Source of the DNA: Bacteroidales bacterium
Lineage (GTDB): Bacteria > Bacteroidota > Bacteroidia > Bacteroidales > Marinilabiliaceae
Assembly (NCBI GenBank): GCA_024401415.1
Contig: JAKSLC010000005.1
Span: 1 to 45,884, forward strand
Length of the DNA: 45,884 bases
Direction: 5' to 3'
Part shown: positions 17,556-27,713 of the stretch, piece after piece
How the letters are laid out: every line of letters begins with the position of its first letter
Position numbering within the stretch: the first letter of the stretch is position 1
Notes under the pieces: generated by a model
Seen by the model: only the letters and a program-made list of their open reading frames with translations
Database searches by the model: none
What the model was told of the DNA's origin: nothing
Position numbers and translations under genes: made by a program

Positions 17556-19166
17556 TCATATATCTTTTGATACTCTATCCTCACACTCTCTTGTATCTCT
17601 CATAGCACTTCCACTTCCTATCGCAATATCTATCCGTCGTTCGTTCATCAACTGAATGTCAATTATCTCATCTTTCCGATTCGCAATACCATCTCTGCCT
17701 ATATATATACTGTCAGTTCCTGCTGTTATTAGTAATTCTTTGTCTCTTCTCAAAATATTATTCTTGTATGCCCTGAATTCTCGTTTCAGTTTTTCACACT
17801 CTCTTAATGTATACTCTTCTCTTTCGTCTTCAAGGTAATGTGTCAATGCGCTGTTGGAGTATAGACTTATATTGGTTTTGTCGTATCTGCGCCATATTAT
17901 TACTCTGTCTTCCATTTGCTCGCTCTCAGTGTCAAGGTATATTGTCAATCCTGTTAGTGCTGATATCGTAATGCATAATGCTCCGCCGCAGATATTCTTA
18001 TATCTGGTTCCCCATGTCCCGATTATTGCAAATACTAGCGCTACGCAGCATGTCATCATTATTGTTTCAATTTGTGTGTATCCTGACAGGTGTATTGTGG
18101 CGTGGTGCCATGTCTGTGCATATTGCGTATACTCATCCATCCATCTTATGAGTGTATTGGCAGCAATGGCAAGGTATTGCGCTATGCTGTGTGGTAGTAT
18201 TATTATGCCACATGTGGTTATTAGAAGTGGGGTAAGTATGGGTACGATCGCAAGGTTGTTTATAGCAAAGAATGTCGGGAATTGATCGTTAAATGTTAGT
18301 ATGATAGGGGCTGTAGCTGCCTGACAAACACATGATGCCAGGCATATTTGTACAATGTGTTTCCCAATACGTGTAGGTATCTTTTTCTCTAGTTGGGCTA
18401 TTGCGTGGGACGACTGAAATAGCGCAAATACAGCCATGAAACTGAGCCAAAGACTATATGAGTGTACAAGGTTAGGGTCGTATAGTAACAACGCGAATAA
18501 GGCAATGTATATGCCGTCTCGTCTGTCCATACGGGCGTTGATAATAGGTACTAGCGTCATAATGGTTATCATCAATGTAGCTCTACATACCGATGGCGCT
18601 GCTCCCGTTAGTAGCGCATACATCCAGATGAGTACGATTGATAGTAGTGTTACCCTGTTGTTCCTGCGTAGCCCAATGAGCGCAAATGCTGTTTTTATTG
18701 CGATGTATATCAATGCTACGTGCATGCCGCTGACAACTAGAATATGCATAGTGCCAGTGTTTCTGAAGGCGCTGACTTGTTGCTTGTCTAGCTGACTTCT
18801 GTCGCCCAATAATATGGCGTTTACGAGAGCTAGGTTTCTCGTCTCTATTCCTTCTTGGGCTAATGTTGCGGATATATATGTTCTTGCATCTTGAATTCCC
18901 CTGCTCTCCTCATCTGTGTAGTCTGTATCTGTAGCTCTCATATTTCCATAACAGAATGAAAATGCAAAGGTTATTGCTAGTGCTGTGATTCTGAATCTCC
19001 TGTAATCAATGGCAATGCTTTTGTGTCTGATGAATAATGAACATATTATAGAGCATGTCAATAGGGAGATACAAGCCCATAGTGCCCCATCTCCTAAATA
19101 CTCAAGTTGTACTCCGGAAAATATACCTGCTATAAATGTTATAAGATATAGTATGAGTGGCGACAT
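17556..19166 (-). CDS. comEC: ComEC/Rec2 family competence membrane protein
   Basis: 536 aa polytopic membrane protein with about 10 helices. The ComEC core signature is 'GTMHILVVSGMHVALIYI' (about 137-154), followed by 'LTGAAPSVCRATLM' and 'YDPNLVHSYSLWLSF'. Family members form the channel for single-stranded DNA uptake. It is shorter than the usual Bacteroidota ComEC: the N-terminal DUF4131 region is compact and there is no metallo-beta-lactamase domain, which Bacteroidota ComEC normally lacks. The charged C-terminal 100 residues are poorly conserved. It is the last gene of the long minus-strand run, 13 bases after DUF4294. Confidence 0.87.
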   Translation of the reverse strand: MSPLILYLITFIAGIFSGVQLEYLGDGALWACISLLTCSIICSLFIRHKSIAIDYRRFRITALAITFAFSFCYGNMRATDTDYTDEESRGIQDARTYISATLAQEGIETRNLALVNAILLGDRSQLDKQQVSAFRNTGTMHILVVSGMHVALIYIAIKTAFALIGLRRNNRVTLLSIVLIWMYALLTGAAPSVCRATLMITIMTLVPIINARMDRRDGIYIALFALLLYDPNLVHSYSLWLSFMAVFALFQSSHAIAQLEKKIPTRIGKHIVQICLASCVCQAATAPIILTFNDQFPTFFAINNLAIVPILTPLLITTCGIIILPHSIAQYLAIAANTLIRWMDEYTQYAQTWHHATIHLSGYTQIETIMMTCCVALVFAIIGTWGTRYKNICGGALCITISALTGLTIYLDTESEQMEDRVIIWRRYDKTNISLYSNSALTHYLEDEREEYTLRECEKLKREFRAYKNNILRRDKELLITAGTDSIYIGRDGIANRKDEIIDIQLMNERRIDIAIGSGSAMRDTRECEDRVSKDI

Positions 19167-19179
19167 GTAGCGAATTTGG

Positions 19180-19770
19180 TTATATCAGACCTTCGTCAAT
19201 TAGTAATATTATGTTCTCTATCTCTGCGTCTTTGACTTCTGAATCGTATTCACTCTTAAGGTTTGAGCCGAATAAGCGTGCCACACCTTGCCATATAAAG
19301 GCTGAGAATCTGCCTTTTAATGTGCGAATCAGTTCAAAACTGGTGTTGCCAGTCTCTCTGTCTATGAGTTTTATCAAAATGCGACCTTGGGTAATGGTGA
19401 GGTGTCTTAGCGGTTGCTCAAATTTCTCAAACAACTCTTTTTCCTTGACTTTTAGATATGCTTTTTTCTCTTTGTCAGTGGTGAGTTCGGATAATCCTTC
19501 ATTTATGATGTTAATCTCACCGGCACACATACGTGCGTAAGGAAGTACTTTCTTTACGTTGCGTACTAGTCTTGTATATCGTATCTCCGCTCTTTTATTT
19601 TTGAATTTATGACGTGCAAATGCTCGTACTTCATCTAGTACTACGTATGGCACTGTGTCTCCATCTATGACTAATGCACGAACAATCAATGGTTCGTTTG
19701 CTGTTTGTGCTTTAGCTGAGCAGACGAATAGCAGTATTAGACATAGGGTATAGAATACACGTTTACGCAA
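19180..19770 (-). CDS. DUF4294 family exported protein
   Basis: 196 aa with a signal peptide ([17 protein letters not shown]). It contains the family core '[20 protein letters not shown]', '[15 protein letters not shown]' and '[18 protein letters not shown]'. DUF4294 is widespread in Bacteroidota, and its function is unknown. It overlaps the nfo end by 8 bp, indicating translational coupling. Confidence 0.86.
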   Translation of the reverse strand: MRKRVFYTLCLILLFVCSAKAQTANEPLIVRALVIDGDTVPYVVLDEVRAFARHKFKNKRAEIRYTRLVRNVKKVLPYARMCAGEINIINEGLSELTTDKEKKAYLKVKEKELFEKFEQPLRHLTITQGRILIKLIDRETGNTSFELIRTLKGRFSAFIWQGVARLFGSNLKSEYDSEVKDAEIENIILLIDEGLI

Positions 19771-20602
19771 AACTTTTCAATGTGTCAATCTCTTTCGCCC
19801 AGATGGTTTCATCTGGCGTTTCGAGAATAAGCGGTATGTTGTCTGTTCTATTATCCTTTATTATGCGTTGGAATGTCTCAATGCCTATGCATCCAGCACC
19901 CAATGAAGCATGACGGTCTACTCGAGAACCGCATGGTTTCATGGCATCATTTAAGTGCATGCCGCGTAAGTAGCTTAAGCCTATCTCTCTGTCAAATTCC
20001 TCCCAGAATGATTCATACCCTGATTCACTGGCAATGTCATATCCTGCAGCAAAGGCATGACAGGTGTCTATGCATATACCCACTCGGCTTTTATCGTTTA
20101 TTCCTTTGACGATATGTCCAAGCTGCCATAACGCAAAGCCAAGGTTCGATCCTTGTCCAGCTGTGTTCTCTATTACCGCTACTACGTTATTGGTTTTAGA
20201 AATAGCTTCATTTATTCCCTCAGCGATGCGGCCGAGGCAAGCAGGTATTTCTATGCCGTTAAGGTGTGACCCTGGGTGGAAGTTGAGCAACTTTAGCCCT
20301 AATTGATCACATCTGTGCATCTCTTCTGTAAAAGAGTCTATGCTTTTGCGCACAGCATCATCGTCTGGGTTGCCTAGATTGATGAGGTACGAATCGTGTG
20401 GAAGAATCTGTTCCGGCTTGTAGCCTTTTGTGTCGCACTCTCGCTTGAAGTCTGCTATTTCTGTATCTGTAAGAGGCTTGGCCAACCATTGCCGCTGATT
20501 CTTCGTGAATAGGGCAAAGGCAGTGGCGTCTATTGCTTTAGCATTGATGGGCGCATTGTATACGCCTCCTGATGCGCTGACGTGTGCTCCGATGAATTTC
20601 AT
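19763..20602 (-). CDS. nfo: Endonuclease IV (apurinic/apyrimidinic endonuclease)
   Basis: 279 aa, the standard length. Motifs include '[19 protein letters not shown]' at the start, '[10 protein letters not shown]' with a zinc histidine, '[15 protein letters not shown]' with the metal glutamate, '[17 protein letters not shown]', '[20 protein letters not shown]' and 'PLILETPDE'. All are signatures of the three-zinc Nfo fold. It cleaves abasic sites in base-excision repair. Confidence 0.96.
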   Translation of the reverse strand: MKFIGAHVSASGGVYNAPINAKAIDATAFALFTKNQRQWLAKPLTDTEIADFKRECDTKGYKPEQILPHDSYLINLGNPDDDAVRKSIDSFTEEMHRCDQLGLKLLNFHPGSHLNGIEIPACLGRIAEGINEAISKTNNVVAVIENTAGQGSNLGFALWQLGHIVKGINDKSRVGICIDTCHAFAAGYDIASESGYESFWEEFDREIGLSYLRGMHLNDAMKPCGSRVDRHASLGAGCIGIETFQRIIKDNRTDNIPLILETPDETIWAKEIDTLKSFA

Positions 20603-20625
20603 AGAGTTGCGATATTAATTGGTTT

Positions 20626-21030
20626 TTACTTGAAGGCGTTTTTGTGGACCTCTTTGTCCTTCACAGTGTAAGCTCCAGGAAATCTACGCTTCACAGTCTC
20701 TAAAAGGGCCATAGCCTCGCTGCGAGAACGATAATCTCCTACCTTAACGCGCCAGAATGGGGCGTCATAACGGACCAATACTTTCTCTCTAGGAAATAGT
20801 TCTATAAATCGGTCGCGTATCTCGTGCGCCTCTTTTTTTGCAGACACACCTGAGCCAGAATATATCTGAATGCGATATCCGTCTATTGTGGTCTGGTTGT
20901 AATTAGACCTTTGATTGATGGATATAAGAGAGTCGAGGCGTGTCGAACTGAACTCTACGTCTACCGCCCCCCTCTGAGCTTGGGCTAATGTGCAAAATAT
21001 TAGCGCAAGCAGAGTCATTGCTAGTCTCAT
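20626..21030 (-). CDS. Exported SPOR-domain protein
   Basis: 134 aa from the ATG at 21030, chosen because it opens a signal peptide (MRLAMTLLALIFCTLAQAQ); an ATG at 21069 would add 13 residues. The C-terminal SPOR domain spans about 45-125: 'GYRIQIYSGSGVSAKKEA', 'VRYDAPFWRVKVGDYRSR'. SPOR domains bind denuded septal peptidoglycan, so a cell-envelope or division role is likely. Confidence 0.85.
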   Translation of the reverse strand: MRLAMTLLALIFCTLAQAQRGAVDVEFSSTRLDSLISINQRSNYNQTTIDGYRIQIYSGSGVSAKKEAHEIRDRFIELFPREKVLVRYDAPFWRVKVGDYRSRSEAMALLETVKRRFPGAYTVKDKEVHKNAFK

Positions 21031-21073
21031 TCTTATAGATTCGTGTAAATATGTTTGAGGTTTCGTCATGCTA

Positions 21074-21910
21074 TTACGCCTTTATAGGAATTGCCAAAAC
21101 AGGACATTTGGAGTTGTTGACAAGCGAGATCAGGAACGACTGGAAGCGTGTCATTAGGAAAGATCCCGCGCTAGTCACGTCAAGAGTTACCATATCAGCC
21201 TCCATGCATTGTACTGCCTCAAGGAACTGCTCGTTAGCATCGCTGCCTGATATTACGGTGGTCTTTTCTACATCAATGCCGTATGATGTGAGGTATTTCT
21301 CTACTTGAGAAACACTACTTGTAATGCGACCAAGTATAGAGGCTAAGCCAGAGCGGCGAATACCTATCAATGTCGCCTTCGAGCCAAACAGCTTGCATAT
21401 ACCGCCAACTACTGGTACTTTGTATCTTGAAGATTTTCCTATCTCGATAGGTACAGCAATATGGCTGAAGTTAGGATCGTATGCCATGTCTGGTCTAATT
21501 ACAAGTACAGGACATGGCGCATTGCAGATAACTCTGTACGCATTGCCGCCAATCCAACTTTTTGTAATGCCAGATACGCCATGAGAACCCATAACAATCA
21601 TTACAGCGTCATCGTATTTAGCCTGACCTATTATCTCATCTGCTACAATACCGTTGCGCAACTTGTAGTCCATCTTACCACCTTTGACGTAGTACGACTG
21701 TCTGTGCTCTAGCAAAAGATTATCGAGCAATAGCTGAGCCCTTGAAGGTTCGTTATTGCTTAAAATCTCATAGCCCTTGGCGAGCTGCTCTTTGCTGCCT
21801 ACATATACTATGCGCAAGTCGGCATTTAGCTTGTTGGCTATAGTAATGCCTGTCTTGAGAGCACAAAGAGATGTCTCAGAGAAGTCTAGTGGAACTATTA
21901 TTTTTTTCAT
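21074..21910 (-). CDS. Tandem-domain universal stress protein
   Basis: 278 aa from the ATG at 21910 (MKKIIVPLDFSETSLCALK). The longer frame upstream overlaps ispE and lacks family sequence. The first UspA domain is complete, with the nucleotide motif 'VMGSHGVSGITKSWIGGNAY'. The second domain (about 145-278) is degenerate but retains a 'VTLDVTSAG' strand. It is cytoplasmic and probably ATP-binding; its specific role is unknown. Confidence 0.88.
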   Translation of the reverse strand: MKKIIVPLDFSETSLCALKTGITIANKLNADLRIVYVGSKEQLAKGYEILSNNEPSRAQLLLDNLLLEHRQSYYVKGGKMDYKLRNGIVADEIIGQAKYDDAVMIVMGSHGVSGITKSWIGGNAYRVICNAPCPVLVIRPDMAYDPNFSHIAVPIEIGKSSRYKVPVVGGICKLFGSKATLIGIRRSGLASILGRITSSVSQVEKYLTSYGIDVEKTTVISGSDANEQFLEAVQCMEADMVTLDVTSAGSFLMTRFQSFLISLVNNSKCPVLAIPIKA

Positions 21911-21968
21911 AGCACGGACGATAATGTTTTTTTTGTTTCTAGTTCGTACGTAAGATGCTTGATGAAAG

Positions 21969-22802
21969 TTACTCAATATATTCCAGCCATTGAGCCGCTT
22001 CTGTTATCTCGCAATCTTCGTAGAATGGCTCGCCAAATATACCAAAAATTGTTGAACCGCTGCCTGACATAGCGGCGTATATTGCTCCTTTATCGAGTAG
22101 CCATTGTTTAATTTGGCCTAGCTCAGGATGAGCCTTGAATACTGATTCCTCAAAATCGTTCACAAGTAATCCCTGCCACTCTGATATTGGGCGTTTTATT
22201 ATCTCCTCAATATGTACGGAAGGTTCTTGGGGAGTGACTCCAGCATATGCCTCGGCTGTCGATACGTGTATTTCAGGTTTGATAAGACGGATGTATTTAC
22301 CTTTCAGCGCGTTAAATTCAACAGGTTGTAGTATCTCTCCAATGCCAGATGCTAAAGATGGCTTATTTTGGACAAAGAACGGACAGTCGGCTCCCACTTT
22401 TGCAAGAACTCTCTCCATCTCTTCGGTAGTCATGTCTAAGTTAAGTATGGTATTCAGGGTCTTTACTAAAACAGCGGCGTCAGCACTGCCTCCTCCCAAG
22501 CCTGCTCCCATAGGTACTTGCTTATGAAGGTGCATGTATACGCATGGTATTTCGCGTACCTCTTTGAGAGCGTAAAGAGCCTTAACCAATATGTTCTTCT
22601 CTGGTGCGCAGTCGACCTCAATACCAGTCTGCTTCAACAGGTAGTCGTGCCCCTCTGCCAACTCTTTGCCAGGTAGAGCAACCTCAAGGATGTCTGCCTG
22701 ATGAAGTGGAAAGAAGAGTGTCTCTATGTTATGATACCCATCTGGACGCTTACTGATAATGTTAAGGCCAAGATTTATTTTACAATTAGCAAAAGCTATC
22801 AT
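21969..22802 (-). CDS. ispE: 4-diphosphocytidyl-2-C-methyl-D-erythritol kinase
   Basis: 277 aa GHMP kinase of the MEP isoprenoid pathway. The start 'MIAFANCKINLGLNIISKR', the ATP loop 'PMGAGLGGGSADAAVLVK' (about 91-108) and the C-terminal 'AAMSGSGSTIFGIF' are diagnostic. It overlaps the BASS transporter stop by 4 bp (22799-22802). Confidence 0.96.
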   Translation of the reverse strand: MIAFANCKINLGLNIISKRPDGYHNIETLFFPLHQADILEVALPGKELAEGHDYLLKQTGIEVDCAPEKNILVKALYALKEVREIPCVYMHLHKQVPMGAGLGGGSADAAVLVKTLNTILNLDMTTEEMERVLAKVGADCPFFVQNKPSLASGIGEILQPVEFNALKGKYIRLIKPEIHVSTAEAYAGVTPQEPSVHIEEIIKRPISEWQGLLVNDFEESVFKAHPELGQIKQWLLDKGAIYAAMSGSGSTIFGIFGEPFYEDCEITEAAQWLEYIE

Positions 22803-23743
22803 TTCTTTTTACGGGATTTCCAAAGTTGATACGAATTGATGATATTTTGCCATAGCACATAAGCACCTGGAGCTACTGATGTAATAGGAGGTAAATATGT
22901 GTAAGCCATCCATATGGCAAATACTGTATTTTTCTGGCCGAGTGCCTGCCCCGCGCTAAGTCGGTCGTTGTGTCTTGTGCCGAGCGTTTTTCCAATGGCG
23001 AATTGAATTATGCAGCACACAAAGCTAACTCCTGCCAGTATGAATACGATATGTAGCTGATCTGAATCGTCTACAATGCTCTTCGCTGTTTTTCCCATTA
23101 CCATTGCAAGAGCTATTGCCCAGATGTAAAAAGCTATGCCGGCATGCTCTTTGAGAAATCTATGTGCTGATTTCCAACAAAATCTCAGTAATTGGGCTAG
23201 TATAAATGGGAATATGAGCAAAGGGAATATCTTCTGAAGGATAATCCAAAAAGCCATCCAGAAAGTCAGGTCGGATTGGTTGTAAACTAATGGGAATACC
23301 AGAGGTACAAAAATAGCTGTAAGGATGTTGACCATGAAAGTGTACGTTATCAGGGTCTCTGCGTTACCCCCCAATTTAGCCGTGATTACAGCCGCAGCAG
23401 TGGCAGTAGGGCATATAAAGCATATAAGTGCACCTTGGAACAGCAACGGTTGCCAGTCGCAATATATAGCTGCAGCAGCACAAATAAGACCCATTACAAG
23501 TTGGAACGCCAATAACTCGAAGTGCCACTTGCGAAATCTGAATTCATTAGGGTTTACTTTACAGAATGTCAACAGCAACTGTGCGAATATGAGACCAGGG
23601 GTCAATATCTTATCCAGTCCACGTACGAATGGCTTCGTTGGCTGTAAAAAGTCCAAGTGGGCAAATGCTAAGTATATGAGCACTCCCGCCAGCATAGCTA
23701 ACGGGAGGGTCCAATTCTTTATGAAAGCAATTATGCGATTCAT
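22799..23743 (-). CDS. Bile acid:sodium symporter (BASS) family transporter
   Basis: 314 aa with about ten membrane helices. Family features are 'ICFICPTATAAAVITAKLGG' with the crossover-region residues, 'NILTAIFVPLVFPLV', and 'AGQALGQKNTVFAIWMAYTY' near the end. The substrate is unknown; members carry bile acids, pantoate, pyruvate and other organic anions with Na+. It lies 4 bases after rlmD. Confidence 0.88.
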   Translation of the reverse strand: MNRIIAFIKNWTLPLAMLAGVLIYLAFAHLDFLQPTKPFVRGLDKILTPGLIFAQLLLTFCKVNPNEFRFRKWHFELLAFQLVMGLICAAAAIYCDWQPLLFQGALICFICPTATAAAVITAKLGGNAETLITYTFMVNILTAIFVPLVFPLVYNQSDLTFWMAFWIILQKIFPLLIFPFILAQLLRFCWKSAHRFLKEHAGIAFYIWAIALAMVMGKTAKSIVDDSDQLHIVFILAGVSFVCCIIQFAIGKTLGTRHNDRLSAGQALGQKNTVFAIWMAYTYLPPITSVAPGAYVLWQNIINSYQLWKSRKKK

Positions 23744-23747
23744 CTGA

Positions 23748-25190
23748 TTATTCTTGAGGTCTTTCCGATTCTGGAATGAGTTCTAGTTCTACTACGCTCT
23801 CGACATGGTGAGTCTGAGGGAACATGTCGACAGCACGTAATGATACTACGCGATAAGCATGAGCCATCATCTGGAGGTCTCGAGCTTGTGTAGCAGAGTT
23901 GCAGCTTACGTATACTATACGGGCAGGAGATGCATCGAGGATTGTCTTCACTACGTCAGGGTGCATGCCTGCACGAGGAGGATCGACTATCATTACGTCT
24001 GGGCGTCCATGTTTCGCGATGAAATCGGCAGTCAGTACATCCTTCATATCGCCGGCGAAGAACTCTGTGTTTTTAATATCGTTTATCTCGCTGTTTACCT
24101 TTGCGTCCTCAATAGCTTCTGGCACATACTCTATACCGACCACTTTCTTGCATTGGCGAGCTACGAAATTTGCTATAGTTCCGGTTCCGGTGTAAAGGTC
24201 ATATACGACTTCATTTCCTGTCAGGTGTGCCTTCTCTCTAGTTATCTCATATAGACGTTGAGCTTGAGCACTGTTGGTCTGGTAGAAAGATTTTGGTCCT
24301 ACCTTGTACTTAACATCGCCCATTTGCTCCATTATGTAGTCCTGTCCAGAGAAAACGCATATCTCCTGATCGGTAATTGTGTCATTGTGTTTCTCGTTAA
24401 TGACATAGAGAAGTGATGTAATCTCTGGGAACTTTGCTTTAAGTTCTGAAAGAAGCGCCTCTCTGTTTTTCTTGTCCTCGTGGCCTAAAGTGAGTATTAC
24501 CATAATCTCACCTGTAGAAGATGTACGAATTATAAGGGTACGTAAGAAGCCATGTTGTTCTCTCAGATCGTAAAAATCTACATTATGCTCCATTCCCCAG
24601 TCGCGAATGAAATTACGTATTTCATTACTAGGGTAAGGCTGAAGGTGGCAAGTGCTGATGTTGACTACTTTGTCGAATAATCCAGGGACGTGAAAACCAG
24701 CACATCGCATCTCGAGTTGAGGCTCACCGGCTTCTGCTCTGCGTCTGTTCTCACCTACCTCTTCGCCTGTCAGCCAACGACGATTAGAGAATGTGTATTC
24801 CAGTTTATTGCGATACTCAAATTGTTTCTCAGAAGCGCAGATAGTCTCTTCTTGAGGGAGTGTGAGATGTCCGAGACGAGTTAAGTTGTTCACAACCTCG
24901 CGTTGTTTGTACTTGAGTTGCTCCTCATAAGGGAGGTGTTGCCATTTGCAACCGCCGCAAGTGCCGAATTCAGGGCAACGAGGTTCTATGCGAATTTTAG
25001 AAGGAGTAACAATGCGTACTACCTTTCCTTCCCAATAAGACGAACGTTTCTTGGTAATCTCTACGTCCGCGAAGTCACCTGGTACCGCACCAGTAACGAA
25101 CACTACTCTCTCTTCGTGTCTGAAGAGAGCCTTGCCTTCGGCGGCTACATCTGTTATCTCTACATTTTCTATTAGAGTACGCTTTTTCAT
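23748..25190 (-). CDS. rlmD: 23S rRNA (uracil-5)-methyltransferase, RlmD/RumA type
   Basis: 480 aa. An N-terminal TRAM domain spans about 1-60. Iron-sulfur cysteines follow in 'RCPEFGTCGGCKWQHL'. The C-terminal SAM-dependent domain has 'YDLYTGTGTIANF', 'MIVDPPRAGMHPDV' and the catalytic cysteine in 'IVYVSCNSATQARDL'. The exact uracil target is assigned from the family; an RlmC-type or a tRNA-acting (TrmA-like) specificity cannot be ruled out. Confidence 0.92.
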   Translation of the reverse strand: MKKRTLIENVEITDVAAEGKALFRHEERVVFVTGAVPGDFADVEITKKRSSYWEGKVVRIVTPSKIRIEPRCPEFGTCGGCKWQHLPYEEQLKYKQREVVNNLTRLGHLTLPQEETICASEKQFEYRNKLEYTFSNRRWLTGEEVGENRRRAEAGEPQLEMRCAGFHVPGLFDKVVNISTCHLQPYPSNEIRNFIRDWGMEHNVDFYDLREQHGFLRTLIIRTSSTGEIMVILTLGHEDKKNREALLSELKAKFPEITSLLYVINEKHNDTITDQEICVFSGQDYIMEQMGDVKYKVGPKSFYQTNSAQAQRLYEITREKAHLTGNEVVYDLYTGTGTIANFVARQCKKVVGIEYVPEAIEDAKVNSEINDIKNTEFFAGDMKDVLTADFIAKHGRPDVMIVDPPRAGMHPDVVKTILDASPARIVYVSCNSATQARDLQMMAHAYRVVSLRAVDMFPQTHHVESVVELELIPESERPQE

Positions 25191-25210
25191 CTATATTCTA
25201 TGTTATGTAT

Positions 25211-26665
25211 TTATTTTTTCCAGAATGATGGTACGAAGAGTATCACTACTGTGAATATCTCGAGACGGCCAAGTAGCATAAGCACTATCATAATGCTTTT
25301 TGTGTATGCAGATAGCTCTACGATACTGCCGTTAGGACCGAAAGAACCGACGCTGATACCTATATCGCCCAAGGAATTAGCTCCCAATCCAAAGGCATCC
25401 TCAAAAGACAGGCCATCAAAAGATATCAGTATTACGCCGATTATCATTACCATGAAGTAGAACAGCAGGAAGAGAGTTACGCTTCTTAAATCTACAGGAT
25501 TAAGACCCTTGCCGTTGTATCTGACAGGTACTACAGCTGTCGGGTGTATCATACGTCTGAATTCCCCCTTGATATATCTGACTGTCACAATTATTCTCAT
25601 GAATTTCAAGCCGCCGGAAGTCGACGAAGTACAAGTACCAGTGACCATGAGTAATACAGTGATGGTGGTACTTATGGCAGGCCACAAAGAGTAGTTGTCG
25701 ATGGTGAAGCCAGTAGACGTCATAACGCTGATGACATGGAATAGAGATCTGCGTAAGCAATATTCTCCGCTGGTTGTACCTGCTTCGGCGAAATATAGCG
25801 GTACGCAGATTGCCAATGCGCAAGCGGCAATAACCATTAGGTATATACGCAGCTCGTCGTCGTTAAAAACCTTGTGCCATTTATTAAACAGCATTGCATA
25901 GAAAAGGGTGAAGTTCATTCCTCCAAGGAACATGAATACTATTACCACATAATCTATGTAAGCAGATCCGTAAAATCCGATACTTGCAGCGTGAGGGGAG
26001 AAGCCTCCTGTAGATAGAGTAGAGAAGGAGTGACATACTGCTTCGAAAACAGGCATGCCTCCTAATCTAAGGAGTATGATCTCCAGCAATGTCAAGATAA
26101 TGTAGAACCCCCAAGAGTAGCGAGCTACTTCATTTATTTTTGGGTGTACGCGGTCGCCCTTATTAATAGAAGCTTCAGCTGTGAACATCTGCATACCGCC
26201 GATGCCCAAAGCAGGGAACAAGACCGCAGAGAGTGTGATGATACCCATGCCTCCGATCCATTGAGTCATGGCGCGCCATAGCAATAGCGATTTAGGGGAA
26301 GCGTCGATATGAGGGAGGACCGTACTGCCCGTTGTCGTGAAACCTGACATGGATTCGAATAGGGAATCGATAAAAGGCATATCGTTGCCTATCCAATAAG
26401 GAATAATGCCAAAAAGGGTGAAAACAGACCATACGGAGGTTACCAGGATGTATGAGTCTTGTTTGCTGACGTTGTGGGAATGATTTGTAGTGGCGAACTT
26501 TAAAGAAGCGCCTACAAAAGCGGTAAATAAGGCAGACCCGAGAAAAGCAATAGCTATATCCTCTGAGTAGAGCCATCCCAAAAATGCAGGCACCAGCATG
26601 AAGCCACTTAGGATGAGCAGCAATGCGCCTAACAAGTTTAATATGAGTCTAATGTTGGTCGACAT
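25211..26665 (-). CDS. trkH: TrkH/KtrB family potassium uptake protein
   Basis: 484 aa from the ATG at 26665 (MSTNIRLILNLLGALLL); a longer frame overlaps the preceding oxidoreductase. The four selectivity-filter loops are visible: 'GFTTTGSTVL', 'TLSTGGFSPH', 'MTSTGFTIDN' and 'LGANSLGDIG'. It forms the membrane channel for K+ uptake. The regulatory subunit TrkA is not adjacent. Rlm D follows after 20 bases. Confidence 0.94.
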   Translation of the reverse strand: MSTNIRLILNLLGALLLILSGFMLVPAFLGWLYSEDIAIAFLGSALFTAFVGASLKFATTNHSHNVSKQDSYILVTSVWSVFTLFGIIPYWIGNDMPFIDSLFESMSGFTTTGSTVLPHIDASPKSLLLWRAMTQWIGGMGIITLSAVLFPALGIGGMQMFTAEASINKGDRVHPKINEVARYSWGFYIILTLLEIILLRLGGMPVFEAVCHSFSTLSTGGFSPHAASIGFYGSAYIDYVVIVFMFLGGMNFTLFYAMLFNKWHKVFNDDELRIYLMVIAACALAICVPLYFAEAGTTSGEYCLRRSLFHVISVMTSTGFTIDNYSLWPAISTTITVLLMVTGTCTSSTSGGLKFMRIIVTVRYIKGEFRRMIHPTAVVPVRYNGKGLNPVDLRSVTLFLLFYFMVMIIGVILISFDGLSFEDAFGLGANSLGDIGISVGSFGPNGSIVELSAYTKSIMIVLMLLGRLEIFTVVILFVPSFWKK

Positions 26666-26702
26666 GCCTGCAAAGTTACGAATAAATACCCAATAGTGTA
26701 TA

Positions 26703-27713
26703 TTAGGATTTGGCCATACGCATTGCGTCGCAAATAAATTCAATTACGAGAAGTGCCTCTTCCTTAGAAACATGCTGTTGTTCTATTCCGTTTAATGTTT
26801 TTACTACATTGTCTATCACATATACGTGATTGGCGGCAGATCCTTTATATTCTCCGTAATCGTTAGGAGTATTGCATGGTGCCAATTCTGGCATCTCGTA
26901 ATTTTCTACATGGCACTCCAATACAGTGTCCATGTACTGACCAGCTATCTTGATATAACCCTTAGAGCCTAGAATAGTTATAGACGACTCCATGTTGCGA
27001 TCCCAAGCGGATGTGCTGAAGTTGAAAGAGCCTATAGTCTTTCCATGTCTAAAAGATATTATGCCGCTATCGGCGAAATGGGTAATGCCATGGTGAGTGA
27101 AGTTGTCCATTGAGACATGGTCTACCTTTACCGCACCACCTAAGATCCATAAGAGAATATCTACGTAGTGAGAAAACTGGGTGAAAAGGACCCCGCCATC
27201 CATGTCTGCCGTTCCATGCCAATGTCCTGGTTTATAGTAGCGGTTGTCTCTATTCCAGAAGCAATTCACCTCAATCAGACATAAATCGCCGAGTTTTTTA
27301 TCACTTATTATCTCTTTTAGCCATTTAGAAGGAGGGGAGTATCTGTTTTGCATTACTGGGAAAAAAGTTATTCCCGTTTCCTCTGATGTCTCTACAATTC
27401 TTTTAGCGTCTGATATGGTTAGTGCTATTGGCTTCTCAATGACGGGACAACGACCTGACTTCAGAATCTCAATGGCCATGTCGGCGTGCAGTCCATTAGG
27501 GGTAGTTACGCATACTACCTCTATTTCTGGGTGCGCAGTAAGCATATCTGCTATGGTAGAGTATAGAGGAGTTTCAGATTCCAACTCTATGTCTTCTCGA
27601 CTACGAATGTCGCAAACTGCTACCAGATTAGCGTATGGGTTGCCAATTATATGTTGCTTATGTCGTTTGCCTATCATACCGAGGCCAACGATGGCGAACT
27701 GTATTGTCTTCAT
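26703..27713 (-). CDS. wlbA: Gfo/Idh/MocA dehydrogenase, WlbA/WbpB-like
   Basis: 336 aa. The Rossmann motif GLGMIGKRH is at 10-18 and the catalytic-lysine motif EKP at 93-95. A C-terminal alpha/beta domain has 'CFWNRDNRYYKPGHWHG' and 'DGGVLFTQFSHYVDILLW'. These match UDP-N-acetyl-2-amino-2-deoxy-glucuronate 3-dehydrogenases, which make the 3-keto sugar for UDP-2,3-diacetamido uronic acids. The paired acetyltransferase overlaps it by 4 bp, which supports the assignment. The aminotransferase step (WbpE type) is not in the window. Confidence 0.85.
   Translation of the reverse strand: MKTIQFAIVGLGMIGKRHKQHIIGNPYANLVAVCDIRSREDIELESETPLYSTIADMLTAHPEIEVVCVTTPNGLHADMAIEILKSGRCPVIEKPIALTISDAKRIVETSEETGITFFPVMQNRYSPPSKWLKEIISDKKLGDLCLIEVNCFWNRDNRYYKPGHWHGTADMDGGVLFTQFSHYVDILLWILGGAVKVDHVSMDNFTHHGITHFADSGIISFRHGKTIGSFNFSTSAWDRNMESSITILGSKGYIKIAGQYMDTVLECHVENYEMPELAPCNTPNDYGEYKGSAANHVYVIDNVVKTLNGIEQQHVSKEEALLVIEFICDAMRMAKS

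Noticed and set aside
21911..21976. Longer N-terminus for the universal stress protein
   Set aside because: The extra 22 residues overlap ispE and precede the canonical Usp start MKKIIVPLDFSE.
26666..26743. Longer N-terminus for TrkH
   Set aside because: It would overlap the end of the oxidoreductase gene and lacks family similarity; ATG 26665 starts the first membrane helix correctly.
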